NCBI GenBank assembly: GCA_016647705.1 | Contig: JAENRU010000488.1 | Span: 969,501 to 1,033,500, forward strand | Reading direction: 5' to 3' | DNA from: Eucommia ulmoides | Taxonomy: Eukaryota; Streptophyta; Magnoliopsida; Garryales; Eucommiaceae | Length of the DNA stretch: 64,000 nt | Translations under genes and position numbers: made by a program | Notes under the pieces: generated by a model | What the model was told of the DNA's origin: nothing | Databases searched by the model: none | Seen by the model: the letters and a program-made list of their open reading frames with translations, nothing else | In this document: piece by piece, positions 23,446 through 34,751 of the stretch | How the letters are laid out: each line of letters opens with the position of its first letter | Position numbering within the stretch: position 1 is the stretch's first letter

Positions 23446-24257
23446 TGTTGGTGTCCCAAAGTGGTTAACACCTCGAGTATAGTTCAGCCAGATGACAGGT
23501 GAGTTCTTCTGCTTAGGTGGACTTGCTTAGTTGGAGTTAGAGTTAAAAATTCTTTAAGTGAGCTGTAATGGGGTCTTGGGGGGATTGACCTACTGAAGTC
23601 TAAAATCCTTGCTCCTCAGAGAGTTGTACTTACACAAGGCTGAGCCGGGATTTGTCCCAACAAAGCTCCTCCAGCGTGAAAGTAAGAGCTTAGAGAGAAA
23701 AGGTAAAAAAATGTGTCAAGTTTGCTAATGAACTTAGAGCATTAGTGATTTAGGCGTATTTTAAGCTTGTATAACCCTTGGTATATATAGGTGTTCGAGA
23801 TGGTCATCTTTACCTAATCAGGCTTAAACATGGTTAATTAGATAAAACCACGTGTTTAGCCGATAATTCAGGACGTTTAGGAGATAATGGGCTTTGAGAT
23901 CTATTTGGAAAAGCCTGCGGGCCTCTGTTAGACCTGTGGAAGTGAGCTAGTGGAGAAGAGCGGGGATCCGTGGCAATTGGAGGAAAAATAGACTGAAATG
24001 GTGAGTCGGTCGAGATAAACGACTAAGCCCCTGAAGTTGTCCGTCCAGAGGCACGATACAAAGTTCTGGGCAGTAGCATCCCTGCGAGACACATTGCTCC
24101 TTCTTAGGTGCAAAGGAGATTCTAGGGAATGAGCCCTAGTTAGCGTATGGTCCAGTGCGACATTTTGGATTCCCGAATGTGGCCACATCACGGTGAGGGT
24201 GGAGACGTGGCCAGGGCCCTAGTGCTGACTCGGTGACACTCGAAAATGCCCTCATCA
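23446..24257 (-). mobile_element. 5' LTR of Tat element B
   Basis: Starts TGTTGGTGTCCCAAA right after a primer-site-like stretch (minus strand TTTGGCAGCGTCTGTGG), as in element A and the solo LTR at 56617. It contains the TCCAGCGTGAAAGTAAGAG block shared by all three, and TATATATAGG upstream of it on the minus strand. The right end is uncertain: ..ACATCA at 24190 or ..CTCATCA near 24257 are both possible. Confidence 0.7.
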
Positions 24258-24473
24258 TGATTTATTTATTTGATTTTATTTTCATATTTGATTTTCGTTA
24301 TATATATATTTTCGAACCCAAATTGGTGATGTTAAAGATAAAAGAATAAAAAATAGAAAAAAAGACATAAAAAATAGAACACATTGAAGAAAAAAAAAAA
24401 AAAAGCAGGAAGCAAAAAATATGAAAAAGTTAAATTAAAAAAGTTATATTAGAAAGGGAAAAAAAAATTAAAT

Positions 24474-24530
<57 letters not shown>

Positions 24531-25392
24531 GAAAAAAATTTGTAAGGGTAAAGAATTATTTTTCTGCAACAATGATTTCAATAGAGAAAATTTTATTAAA
24601 AATGATAATGTCAATCAATCCACCTAAAACTAAATCTCATAGGAATCTCAAATAACGAAGGGTTTAGTTGTTACTTTTGTAAAAGACATGTGTTTTGATT
24701 CAAATTCACCTTTAATTTTTAAGGTTAATATCAACTAGGCTGATATTAACAACTAGGCAAATATTCTCTAGTGATTTGGTTGTGAGTCACCTTTTGGCAG
24801 CTAGCGTTGTGCGTGCCCGATGACTTGACCCACTCTGAGGATGCATCCTGAGCTCTTCTAATGACAACGCTCTTCTCCCGAGATTTTGGCCTACATGGGG
24901 TGATGGACTTGGGTCCAAAATGGTCACGGCCAAAGTCTCTGGCGACAGGTTATCTGAGTTTTTAAAAACTGGACGACCCAGTATCAAATTCACCACTATA
25001 AAAAAATTATATTATATTTTTCTAATTGATAGTAATTAATTTTAATTATTTCACTAAATCTTCTTTAAATCCAATTAAGAAATGGCGATAAAATAAAAAT
25101 TCAAAAGTAGAATGGTGAGGATGAATTCTAAAATTGCAAAAATAAATAAATTTAAAAATAGATTAATGACATAGGATAGATGAGGTCCATCCCTCCTATG
25201 ACAATGACACGTAAGGACAAATTAGTGGTGATGGTCCTTTTCCAATTTTTCCTGGTTTATCGCGGCTCAACTTGGTACGGGTTTATACAAAACTCGATCC
25301 CACCGCCAAATGAATTCTATTAAAAAAAAATATATACTAAATGCATTACAATTCTCACCACAAAGTACATAGAAAAATTTGTATTCACCATC
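24258..25392. other. AT-rich spacer with (AT)n
   Basis: Contains a poly(A)-rich stretch, an (AT)n run at 24485-24526 and no recognised gene. A GC-richer patch (24780-25000) holds a 69-codon frame that I could not assign. Confidence 0.45.
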
Positions 25393-25401
25393 TCAATTAT
25401 A

Positions 25402-26862
25402 GAATTTATACAAAAGATCTCTCTGTCTTTTGGTCTTATACCTTATACCGGAGATCTTTCTTATTAGTGAACAATGCCTGACACATCATTGTTATTGACA
25501 ATAATACCCTCAAAATCATTTCACTTCAATAAAATAATATAAATAACATTTCTTAATTAATTTATTGGACAAATATACCCCTTCATTCTCTTCCCCCTCC
25601 TTGCCTTCTTCTATTTTCTTTGAGCCGAGCTGGAATGATTGGAATATCTCCCGGAGCTCCACCAGTTGCTCGTCGTCTAATTGGATTGGTTTTTCTCTAG
25701 CCTTCAATTTTCTTGTACAGCTCATCCAAGATATGCGAAAAAAACTCCTCTCTCTCTCTAGAAATTGAAATTCGATTTTCAATCTCTCTAAAAATAAAAA
25801 AGTGGGTTTCAATCTCTCTCTAAAAATCGAAAACTGGGTTTCAATTGAAACCTTTTTTTTTAAACAAAAACCAACAGCTTACCCAAACAAAGAAGACTGA
25901 TATTATGTGAAATACACAGAATTCATGTTCATAACAATCTATTGTTTCACAACCCATTTTTATTGAACAGAAAAAACAACAGAAATTCATAAACATAACA
26001 AATCAAGCACATCAGCTGAGTCGCGTCTTCTCTCATCGATTCTTCCCTTCAATGCCACAGCTAATGTTCACGTCCATCAATTGAACCCCTTTTTCGTATC
26101 ATTGATGATGAAACAATCGAAAACAAACAAAACCCATTTCAAAATTCAAACAAATAAAGATGAAAAATTATGTCAGGAAAGTGGGTTTCAATCTCTCTCT
26201 CTAGAAATAAAAAAATTGGGTTTCAATTGAATCATTTTTTTATATTGTCGCGGTGAAGGATTGGAGACTGACAAAACCCATCCCAGCTGCCACACCGCGA
26301 GCGTAGTGGAGGGTAGAAGTGGGGAAGACGTACCTGTCGGCAGCAATCGACGTCGTATGAGTGCCGACTCCTAAATTGACGTCATATGAGTGCCGCTGCG
26401 ACGATGGTATGAGAGATGGGAGGCTGATTTCTTCTTCGGCTGATAGATTGAAGCATGACAGATCATTGTAGGCTTAGAGATCTTCCTTCTTCGACGACGA
26501 ATCGACAATCGAACTAATCGACCATCGAACGAATCGCTCAAGATATGTCATTCTTAGGGCCATCGATGGCGTTGGAGGCTACGAAATCAGATGGAGAGTT
26601 CGTCGGAGGCTGAGAGTTTGTCTCTTCGTCTCTCTCTCTCTCGAGCCATCGGTTCTACTTTCTAGCAAATGAATAATAAAGGGGTAAATCGTTAATTTTA
26701 CCTAGAGTTTTTTTTAATTGTATAATATCTGAAAAAACAAGGGTCAAATGGTATTTTCACAAAAAAAATATTGGTCAATGGAGTTGACTGGTATTTGTCA
26801 AATAACAGGGGAGATTTCTAGAATAAGACCAAAAGACAAGGGAGGACTTTGGTATAAACCCC
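25402..26862. mobile_element. Pack-MULE-like element with CML gene fragment
   Basis: Terminal inverted repeats of about 60 bp: the left end GAATTTATACAAAAGATCTC and the reverse complement of the right end GGGGTTTATACCAAAGTCCT both run on into TGTCTTTTGGTCTTAT. Flanks carry a 9-bp target duplication with one mismatch, TCAATTATA (25393-25401) and TCAATTATG (26863-26871). TIR length and 9-bp TSD are the Mutator superfamily pattern. The 1461 bp inside hold no transposase but a fragment of a calmodulin-like gene and a further GC-richer piece (26270-26640) of unknown origin. A 45-bp motif GTGGGTTTCAATCTCTCTCT..GGGTTTCAATTGAA occurs twice inside (25801 and 26180). Confidence 0.8.
25633..25725 (-). 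pseudogene. captured fragment of a calmodulin-like (CML15/16/18-type) gene
   Basis: Minus strand, residues 30-60 of a 98-codon open frame (25812-25516). From the internal methionine the reading is MSCTRKLKA.. with LDDEQLVELREIFQSF, which matches the N-terminus of plant CML15/16/18-type EF-hand proteins (LDEEQLAELREIFRSFD). After QSF, where the first EF-hand loop should begin with D, the match stops and unrelated sequence follows. The piece therefore covers the start codon, probably some 5' UTR, and the E-helix of EF-hand 1, but no calcium-binding loop. It sits inside a MULE with no transposase. I infer a Pack-MULE capture; expression or function is not implied. Confidence 0.65.
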
Positions 26863-27210
26863 TCAATTATGTACTTTCTTTTTAGGGTTAATTACACTTT
26901 ACCCTTCTGTGATTTGGCCCATTTGTACTTTACTTCCATGTGGTTCAAACGTCGCCATTTACCTCCTTGTAGTTTTGGATCTAAGTGCAAAACTAACATT
27001 TTTTGTCAAAGTTGATAGAATTGAGCTTCACGTGCTTGCAGCGAGGATGAGCTTGTTTTTTGTGCTTTTTCCCTCAAAAATGCATTTTCTTTCTTCCTAT
27101 TTTACCCCCACATTTCTCTATATAAGTCCACCTATTCTCATTCATTTGTTTGCACAAAACCAACACGTCACTTATTTGTTTTTCATCCATAATTAATATT
27201 TTTATTTTTT

Positions 27211-27565
27211 ATGTCTTCTTCGAGTGTTTTTGGTGGTGATATCTAAAAAAAAAAATGCAAATGTGGTCGAATAACCGACTTGAAAGTCGTTCAAAATGAG
27301 AGACTTTCAAAGGAAAAATGGTACTACAGATGTAGCAACAAAGGATGTAACTCATTTTTTGGGTTGGTATGAAGATGAAGTTCCTTTCAAAGGAAAAGAG
27401 GAAATTAACGAAGTTAGTGATGGAGATTATTTTCTTCTCAAAAAACGATTGGAAAAATTAGAAGTGAAGATTCAAATCATTGAAGCAAATCATGTCATTT
27501 TTCAAAAAATTGTGTTTTGTGTGTTTATTGTTGCAATTTTAGCTATATTTATGGTAATGAAATGA
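27211..27565 (+). pseudogene. GRF-type zinc-finger / C-terminal membrane-anchor gene, inactivated
   Basis: ATG at 27211 (MSSSSVFGGDI), then an in-frame TAA at 27244. The same frame continues CKCGRITDLKVVQ, WYYRCSNKGCNSFF, which is the GRF zinc-finger pattern (CxCG..W..Y.C....C..F). A one-base shift near 27350-27366 moves the rest into another frame: GWYEDEVPFKG, then a charged coiled coil (YFLLKKRLEKLEVKIQIIEA) and a hydrophobic end (VFCVFIVAILAIFMV) before TGA. Small plant proteins with exactly this order (GRF finger, coiled coil, C-terminal transmembrane helix) are common and of unknown role. The upstream stop and the shift make this copy a pseudogene. It lies near the left TIR of the MULE that probably carries it. 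Confidence 0.75.
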
Positions 27566-27734
27566 ATGTATGAATGTGTAATCTTTGAAGTAATGAAATT
27601 TGAATGATCCATCTTTTATTTGTTAACTCATCATCCATGAAGTTCATAATAATGATTATCTGATACATATCAAATTGCATAATTTCATTACAATACACCA
27701 ATATTATCAAATTACATCTATAAGTACATTTAAA

Positions 27735-28255
27735 CCATCCAAAAAACGCCATGCCGTCCAAAAAATAAACTGTAAGCAACTGTCCAAAAAGCAGTCCAAA
27801 AAACATTGTCCAATATTCACCAAAGGTTGTCCAAAAAACGTTGTGCCGTCCAAAAAAAACTGTAAGCAGCTGTCCAAAACGCAGTCCAAAAAACACTGTC
27901 CAATATTCACCAAACGTTGTCCAAAAAATGTTGTGCCGTCCAAAAAAAAAAAAACTATAAGTAGCTATCCAAAACGATGTCCACTATCCAAAAAATGTTG
28001 CCCAAAAAAGGCGGTCCCAAAAACACTGTCCAAAAAACTAGTTATCCAAACCTGCACCACCACAACAATACACCAATTTTGTCCAAACAACAATACACCA
28101 AACGCTGTCCAAAATTGTGCTAAAAAACTGTTCAATATTCACGAAACGATGTTCGAAAAATGCGGTGCCGTCCAAAAAAATATTTTGTTCAATGTTCACC
28201 AAACGATGTCCAAAAAACAGCCAAAAAACACTGTGCAATCCCAAAAAAAAAACTA
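27735..28255. repeat. TCCAAAAA minisatellite, about 90-bp higher-order unit
   Basis: The words CTGTCCAAAA, GTCCAAAAAAC and TTCACCAAACGTTGTCC repeat; a longer unit starting GCCGTCCAAAAAA recurs at about 27748, 27846 and 27935 (period 90-98), then decays. Long frames on both strands here are by-products of the repeat. Confidence 0.85.
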
Positions 28256-28739
28256 TAACAGATTCACCAATTGAATATTGAACATATTATAAATATTGAA
28301 TAGATTCAGCAATTGACTATTCACCAATTGAATATTGAACATATTATATACATTGAACATATTTACCAATTGAACAAAAAACGCTGTGCCGTCCAACGAT
28401 TTAAAAAAAAAAAGCAGTTATATCAGAAAGCCAAAAAAAGTAATTTGTTGCACCAGAAACTTACCCGATGGATTGTGATGTGGGGGGATAGTGGGAATAC
28501 GTTTTGGGGGGATAGTGGGAATCTTGACATTTGTGATGTGGGGAAAATGGGGACCTACTAAACAAATCCAATTGAAAAATAGGGACCATTTCATATCAAA
28601 TTCAGCAATCAATGATTACGAATAAAAACAAAAAACATTTGCATGCAATTCATGTTCGCCAAACCCATATTACAAATACACACTTCAGTGCAATCATACA
28701 AGATCAAAGACATCAGCCCTAGTTTATACTAATTTTTGT

Positions 28740-28930
28740 TAAACAAGTTCAGTTCAGAAACCTAAAAAACTCGTTCTAGTTTAGAAGATGAAAACGAGAA
28801 ACCTCAAAAACTCGTTCCAGTTAATAAGATGAAAACGGGAAACATGAAAACCCTAAAATTTGAAAATCGTTCCAGTTCAAAATAGGAAAACCCCTATTTT
28901 TGGAACATGAAAACCCTAATTTTCGAAACA
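28740..28930. repeat. short tandem repeats inside the MULE
   Basis: Diverged units around AAACTCGTTC.AGTT..AAGATGAAAACG (about 28767 and 28806) and AACATGAAAACCCTAA (about 28843, 28905). Confidence 0.6.
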
Positions 28931-29629
28931 TAAAAACTCATAATTGGATTAACATGAAGGAAATACAAAATTTTTACCTTCAACAGTGAAACCCTAGTTG
29001 CAAATCGACCCTTTCTTCCAAATCTCTTCAATAATCGAACAGATATTAAACGATTCTTCCAAAACCCTCTATCGTTCTCGGATCTGGTGGAAACTGCAAA
29101 AAAAATCGAAGAATATCAGATCGAAATGAACAAAATAAACGCGCAATATAGAAAATGAACAGGAAATATGAGCAAAATCGAACATTCGGAGAACGATCTA
29201 GGGTTATTGTGAATGATGGTTCTCAGATCTGCGTGAAAGATAAGCGAGATTGAGAGCGAGTGATGAATGTCATCTGTGTGAAAGATGAGCAAGATTGAGG
29301 GCAAATGATGAACTTCTTAAAGATGGATTTTGTGATCAACAGGTGGAACGACGCTGTGGAGAGGTGAGGAACGAATGTGCAATGTGCAGAGGTTGAGAGC
29401 TTAGGATGAGAAGTGGGTAGGGTTCTATGAGGAAGAAATGTCTAAGTGTTAATATTTAAAGAAGGATAAAATCGACATTCCACGATTTCCGCTAACGGAG
29501 TGAGGGTTGCACTTAGGTCCACAAACCACAGGAGGGTAAATGGCGACGTTTGAACCATATGGGGTAAACTGCAAATGGGACAAACTACATGGGGTAAAGT
29601 GTAATTAACCTTTCTTTTTAATATGATAG

Positions 29630-29695
29630 GTGACATGTCTCAAATGCGGTGGCCTCATATTTGCCTTACGCCTAAACCACACCTTCAGTGATGAC
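29630..29695 (+). pseudogene. second BAHD exon 2 start, truncated
   Basis: After AATATGATAG the frame reads VTCLKCGGLIFALRLNHTFS followed by DDT and a stop. It is clearly a copy of the first 23 codons of the exon at 9099, including the last bases of the intron. The HXXXD box is kept as HTFSD; similarity ends after about 66 bp. Same strand as the first copy and 20.5 kb away, so it is a remnant of a tandem BAHD duplicate or of an insertion-split gene. Non-functional. Confidence 0.85.
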
Positions 29696-30466
29696 ACATA
29701 AATACTATAAGTCTATAATTTAAGATAGGTCATTTAAGAAATGTATTTTTATTAAAAATAAACTTAAAAAAACGTTTTTGAATAACAGTGAAATTTCAGT
29801 TTATTTTTCTAAATTTGTTTTTTAATTTCGAAGAATTTAATATTAAATATTTTTTTTTAGTTATCTCTATGTATCAAATTAATAATTTGATTTTTAACTC
29901 ACATGTGTCAAATTAAACTAAATAAATTATGTCAATTTTAATATAAATTAGCTCAAATTAAATTATAACCTAACTATAAGAAAAATGTAAAACACTAGAT
30001 GGAAGACTTCGTAATAGTATCACCGCCAATATTATTTTAACTTTTGTTCGGCGGTCCAAATACCATATTTGCATAAAATTTATTTTTTGAATATTTATTG
30101 ACATGTGTTCGTCTATTATTATAATTTTTCTTCTAAGAAATTGCAAAATAATTTATGTAAAATTATTGATTTTTTAAAAAAGTAGGAAACAAACAAATAA
30201 CTACAACTAGGCTTTCACAAATAACTAAAGTTTTTTAAGTAGCAACAAAATTGTTTATTACATATTCATAAAATAGAATATGAAAGAATATGCATTCAAA
30301 CTATATTCCCAAAAGATATTTTGTATTGCAATACTCTGTTAAATATTAAAGTTAATCTTTTTATTTCATTGTCTTAATACGAACGTTATTTTATTTTTTA
30401 AAATTAAGCATAATTTTTTTTAGTCTGTGTCTTCAGGTACGAATTATATGGTAGTATGTATATATC

Positions 30467-30556
<90 letters not shown>

Positions 30557-30713
30557 GAAAGAGAGAGAAAGGGAGAAAGAGACTGTGACGTCGCCCGAGA
30601 AAATAGAGAGCAAGGAAAATGAGCGGGGAGTGGGGGAATTAGTGTATATTTATAAATATTAAAAAAAATGAAATTATGTTAAAATGGTGAAAAAATAATT
30701 TTAAAATAATTTT
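29696..30713. other. AT-rich spacer
   Basis: No gene seen. Contains the compound microsatellite (GT)n(AT)n(AG)n at 30467-30560; frames on both strands there are artefacts of the repeat. Confidence 0.5.
30467..30560. repeat. compound microsatellite (GT)n(AT)n(AG)n
   Basis: GT run (30467-30488), AT run (to about 30520) and AG run (to about 30550), directly adjacent. Confidence 0.9.
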
Positions 30714-31072
30714 GATTCATTGATATACACCTCCATGATTTGGCTAATCTCCTCTTTGAACATTTTGTTGACCAATTGTTGATATGTTGCTCCGGCATTG
30801 CGTAGTCCAAATGGCATGACATTATAACAGTAAGTTCCTCGGTCTGTGATGAACGAGGTCTTGCTTTAATCAGGAGGGTACATAGGAATTTGATTGTAAT
30901 CAGCATACGCATCGAGGAAGCTCAGCTGCTCGTATCTAGCAGTGGCGTATATGACGATGTCTATCCTCGGCAGGGGGTATAAGTCTTTTGGGCAAGTCTT
31001 GTTTAAATCTTTGAAATCTACGCAAATGTGCCATTTGTTTCCAGCGTTAGGAGCAAAGACCATGTTAGATAG
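30714..31072 (-). pseudogene. RT of Tat-type gypsy element A, 3' part
   Basis: Minus strand. From 31072 leftwards: NMVFAPNAGNKWHICVDFKD, NKTCPKDLYPLPRID, SFLDAYADYNQIPM, then after a stop SFITDRGTYCYNVMPFGLRN, AGATYQQLVNKMF and VYINE, where VYIDD is expected. Sequence similarity ends there (30714), so RNase H, integrase and the 3' LTR are lost. The upstream part of the same RT is at 36455-36545 and 39783 onward, separated by two later insertions. The CVDFKDLN and FADFSGYNQI-like boxes identify the Tat/Athila branch. Confidence 0.85.
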
Positions 31073-32800
31073 TGGTAGGGGCGCAAAATACACGCCGCTA
31101 CTTACACTCGCAAGTATACGAAGTCTAAGTTTTAGTATAGTGTGATCGTTAAGATAGGGTTATCGTATCCACAGGGATTGTTGTCATTACTATTGAAAAC
31201 CGCGTTTGTCGTGACCTAATTTTATCTAGGCGAAAACAAATGTATTTAATTAATTAAACTAATACTAATATATCCTAAATTAACTACACTATTATGCTAA
31301 TATGTTTTAGGGTGAAGAATTGTATAGGTATTAACGTGTTTACAAATACGTGTTCGATCTCGATTTACTCACGTTTACATTGTTCGACCTATTTGACAAT
31401 TTCGGTACGTAAACTCCACCGCTACCTCTTCCGAGTGTAAGATAGTGGAATACATGACTTCGAGTCAGCGGAGAAGTCCCCCTCAACGTCTTAACGACCC
31501 TAGGTCACGTGAGTCTCGCCTAACGTCATTGATTGCACACAATCCAACTCCCTCCCTAGTTATTGGATCGTCGCGTTGTATTTACCCTATTGACAATCTC
31601 CGTTCTAAAACTCCCTCGCCACCTCTTTCGAGTGTAAGACGAGGAATATAATGCGACTTCGTGTCAACGAAGAAGTCCCCCTCAACGTCTTAATAACCCT
31701 AGGTCGCGTGTGTTTAGCCCCACGTCATTGATTGTCCATGATTCAAACCCCGATCGGGTTATAGAATCGTGGCGTTTGTTTACCTTAATCCGAATCCAGG
31801 GATTTGTCAAAATCCCGTATTCTCCATTTATCAATCCAAGCATAATAAACAAACAATACAATAAATACAATCAAACTACGAAGAACAAACATAAACGTAA
31901 CACCGAAATCATCCAAACAATGTATTTATAAATATAGTGTTAATCCCTACTACAATCCATATTTAACTCGGGGCCATAGTCACATATACAAGAAAATAAT
32001 AAGCTAAATATGCTCACATGCTCCTAAGATAAAGAAATAAGGAAAAACGATCGAAGAACTTAGCCTCGTCCGAAGATAAACCGCTAAGAACGCTCAACAA
32101 TCGATTTGCCGTCTTCTCCACTTCGGGATGGGAGCTCCACCACTAAAATCCCTAACCCTAGGTTTAACTATAGCCTAAAGGGCGAAAAAATGCAAGAGAG
32201 GGAAGAGAGATATCGGCCAAGGGGGAGGAGATGTGGTATTTATAGCAAAAATATCTCAAAAATATCTAAAAAATCTCAAGACTGTGCAGGGCAAATCCGC
32301 CTCGGCAGTGGATTCTCCGCCTAGGCGGAATTAGGTCGGTTCGGTCTGATCGCCTAGGCGGTGAAGTAGGCAGTGGATTGGGAGAAATTTCTGTTGGATT
32401 TCTGCCTAGGCGAAGAAAACTTTGCCTAGGCAAGCGACTGTCAGTAGCCCTTTTTCGCTTCTGTTGGATTTCCGCCTAGGCAATAGAATTTTCACCTAGG
32501 CGGTCGTCGGTCAGCAACATTTTGCTCTTCTCTGCATCTTCACTGCTTAGGCGGTGGTCTGGACGCCTAAGCGGTGGACCTGTTTCATCTTTTAGCCTCC
32601 GAGCTTGTTTATCCACCGTAACGTCGAACCGCTTTGGTTCGATCTCATCGTTTTAGCTCTAGTTTCCTATCTTTTTACTTCACACACCTGAGTTATACAA
32701 AAAGTATGAAAACTAATTAAAACATAATAAAAATAACTATAAACATATTCGAAAACTAATAAATTCGGATTGGAAATAGATAGGTTTTTCACACCTATCA
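31073..32800 (-). repeat. 3' LTR of LARD-like element
   Basis: 1728 bp, minus strand from TGATAGGTGTG at 32800 to ..GCGCCCCTACCA at 31073. Contains a GCCTAGGCG palindrome island (32290-32580). Confidence 0.92.
32290..32580. repeat. GCCTAGGCG palindrome island (left LTR)
   Basis: CGCCTAGGCG or one-base variants (GCCTAGGCAA, GCTTAGGCGG, GCCTAAGCGG) appear about ten times in 290 bases. The matching island in the other LTR is at 35965-36230. Confidence 0.88.
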
Positions 32801-32813
32801 ATACCCCCAAACT
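32801..32813 (-). other. polypurine tract of LARD-like element
   Basis: Minus strand GAGTTTGGGGGTAT, directly before the 3' LTR start at 32800. Confidence 0.8.
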
Positions 32814-34727
32814 CAAAATTTGGCTAGTCCTCGAGCCAAACACACACACTAAAATGAAAAATACACAAACTGGAATAAATAACAAACAACCTAAAAACAA
32901 TCTAAACATAACAACATGCGAGTTTTGACTTCTTCTAATGGCCAATTTATTTTTCCCTCAATAACTGCCAATAGTATCGAGTTTAGGCGGTAACACACAT
33001 CATGAGTTTCTAGATTTTTGACATGCAAAAATGGTGAACGCTATTCTAGATCCTTTAAACGTGTTAGTGCGAGACTTAATAATATAACTATACAACGATC
33101 GGATTGGATTATCCACCAACGAAATTCATGACTTAAGGATTACCATAGGCCTGATTGGGGTCCACTCTCCACTAATGTATGTTTAGTATTTCATGAAGAT
33201 CATTAGGGCTTGGTTCAATTAAGGTTAATTTGGCCAAGGGTAATTTGGAATAGAAAACGGGTTAACGTTGTTAACTAACGTTACCCAAGGCTCAACGCTT
33301 GGCACATTCACTCCCGAATCCCTATAGAAAGATTGAAAACAATCTTAAACATGCAATTAAAACTGACGTACTCACTTGTCAAAAGAAACAAAAATAAAAA
33401 CCTTATTTACATCTTTTTTTTCGTTTCAACAAACACCCCCCCAAACTTATTTGATTGTTACAATTGAAGGGGTGTGTGAAATACAAATGAAAATCGACAA
33501 GTGAGTACTCAAATACCGAACCAATTAGAAATTCGCCCTAAACCCAACCGCTCACATCAAGAAGCCTTTGCAATGGCTAACTTGATTCACTCAAATGTGC
33601 CTTTGGTCTAGCGATAAAGGACTGGAAGGAATTCAATTGGCCGTGGTATTGGTTTATGTGTTTTGAATTGAATTTGCATTTAGGCTTCGACAGGGTGACG
33701 AGGGATAAACATGTAACGAGGTAGGCTTAAAAAGGCTTAAGTGACAAAGAGAATGCCTAAATCACGTCTCCTGAACTACCTCGCCAAGGATTTCACCTCA
33801 AGCTTCCCCTCAATCAAATTCTAGAATCCTTAATGTGTCAAGAATTTGGTTAATCGATAATCGTCCTCAAATCAATTGAATAACTATACATTGAGTCTAT
33901 GTGCCCATGCAAATTAGGATCTACAATAATTTTTACCAAAAAACATAGTCAAGCACACAGAATCACACATGCATGGGTATTATCCTTGACTTCGAAAACA
34001 ACCAGGGATAATTTTCATCATCGGGTAACGGTCCAGATGAATGCAAAACTCAACATATAAACAACAACACAAAAACATAAACACATTCTAACCTAAACAC
34101 ACATGCAATACAGAAAACGATAACACATAAACTAACAATACTACATACTACACTTCACTTTTGAACTCAAAATAGACAGTGTCCTCAGCGATCCCAATCA
34201 TCAATCTCAACATTTATGAAATTAAAGCATGCTGACGAAGGGTGTTTAGAACACTTACCTGGGAGGCGAGAGGATCTCGCCTCCGAATTAAGTCGGATGT
34301 GATGGATCAAAAAGAATTGCTTGGGTTGCCTCCCAAGAAGCGCGTGGTTTAATGTCCTCTACCCGACATTCAGTATGCCCTCAAGATTAGCGATATTTTG
34401 CTTTGGATGGCTCGATCTTTCAATGAAACACCTCACCGACTCATGTGCTTGGCCAAACACAATAAACAGCTTGGAATCCCGTCGAAAAGGATGCATCAAT
34501 ACCCGTCGATCTAACATCGCCAAGTACCCTGCATTGGAAACAAAAAACAAAACTACAAACAAAAATTATATACAAAGAAATGCCTAAAGTAAAACTAGGT
34601 CATTTACACACAATATCAATAATAACGAAATAGCCAATCCAGGTAATACGAAACACTTGCTTCTCCTATCTAAAACTTAAGTCTCCGGAGCCGTTACCGC
34701 ATTTTTCCGACAATAACATCAAAACAA
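32814..34727 (-). other. internal region of LARD-like element, non-coding
   Basis: No gag or pol frame. Near 34315-34345 the phrase TTGGGTTGCCTCCCAAGAAG occurs, a stretch I recall as conserved in internal regions of many plant non-autonomous LTR elements. A plus-strand 88-codon frame there is not credible as a protein. Replication would need enzymes from another element. Confidence 0.7.
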
Positions 34728-34745
34728 TCCCCGGCAACGGCGCCA
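34728..34745 (-). other. primer binding site, tRNA-Asp
   Basis: Minus strand TGGCGCCGTTGCCGGGGA is complementary to the 3' end of plant tRNA-Asp including CCA (18 bases), 6 bases inside the 5' LTR. Confidence 0.9.
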
Positions 34746-34751
34746 AAAACT

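Larger units (their letters stand above)
26885..29610. mobile_element. Mutator-like element with 110-bp TIRs, TSD TTTCTTTTTA
   Basis: The left TIR (26885-26994) begins GGGTTAATTACACTTTACCC; the reverse complement of the right end (29503-29610) begins GGTTAATTACACTTTACCCC. Both continue through GTTCAAACGTCGCCATTTAC and CTAAGTGCAA for about 108 bp. A perfect 10-bp duplication TTTCTTTTTA flanks it (26875-26884, 29611-29620). No transposase is present. Contents are a GRF-type zinc-finger gene, an array of TCCAAAAA repeats, and AT-rich DNA with short tandem repeats. The right end lies 19 bp from the second BAHD fragment. Confidence 0.92.

Noticed and set aside
24787-24996. Minus-strand frame with ILGRPVF, similar to a retroelement protease flap region
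   Set aside because: Only a seven-residue resemblance; the rest fits no protease and no RT follows.
27549-28274. Overlapping frames of 68-199 codons on both strands
   Set aside because: All are translations of the TCCAAAAA minisatellite.
30404-30662. Frames rich in Y-I and E-R repeats
   Set aside because: Direct translation of the GT/AT/AG microsatellite.
34321-34587. 88-codon plus-strand frame starting MGCLPRSAWF
   Set aside because: It lies in the conserved non-coding interior of the LARD-like element, antisense to it, with no domain.
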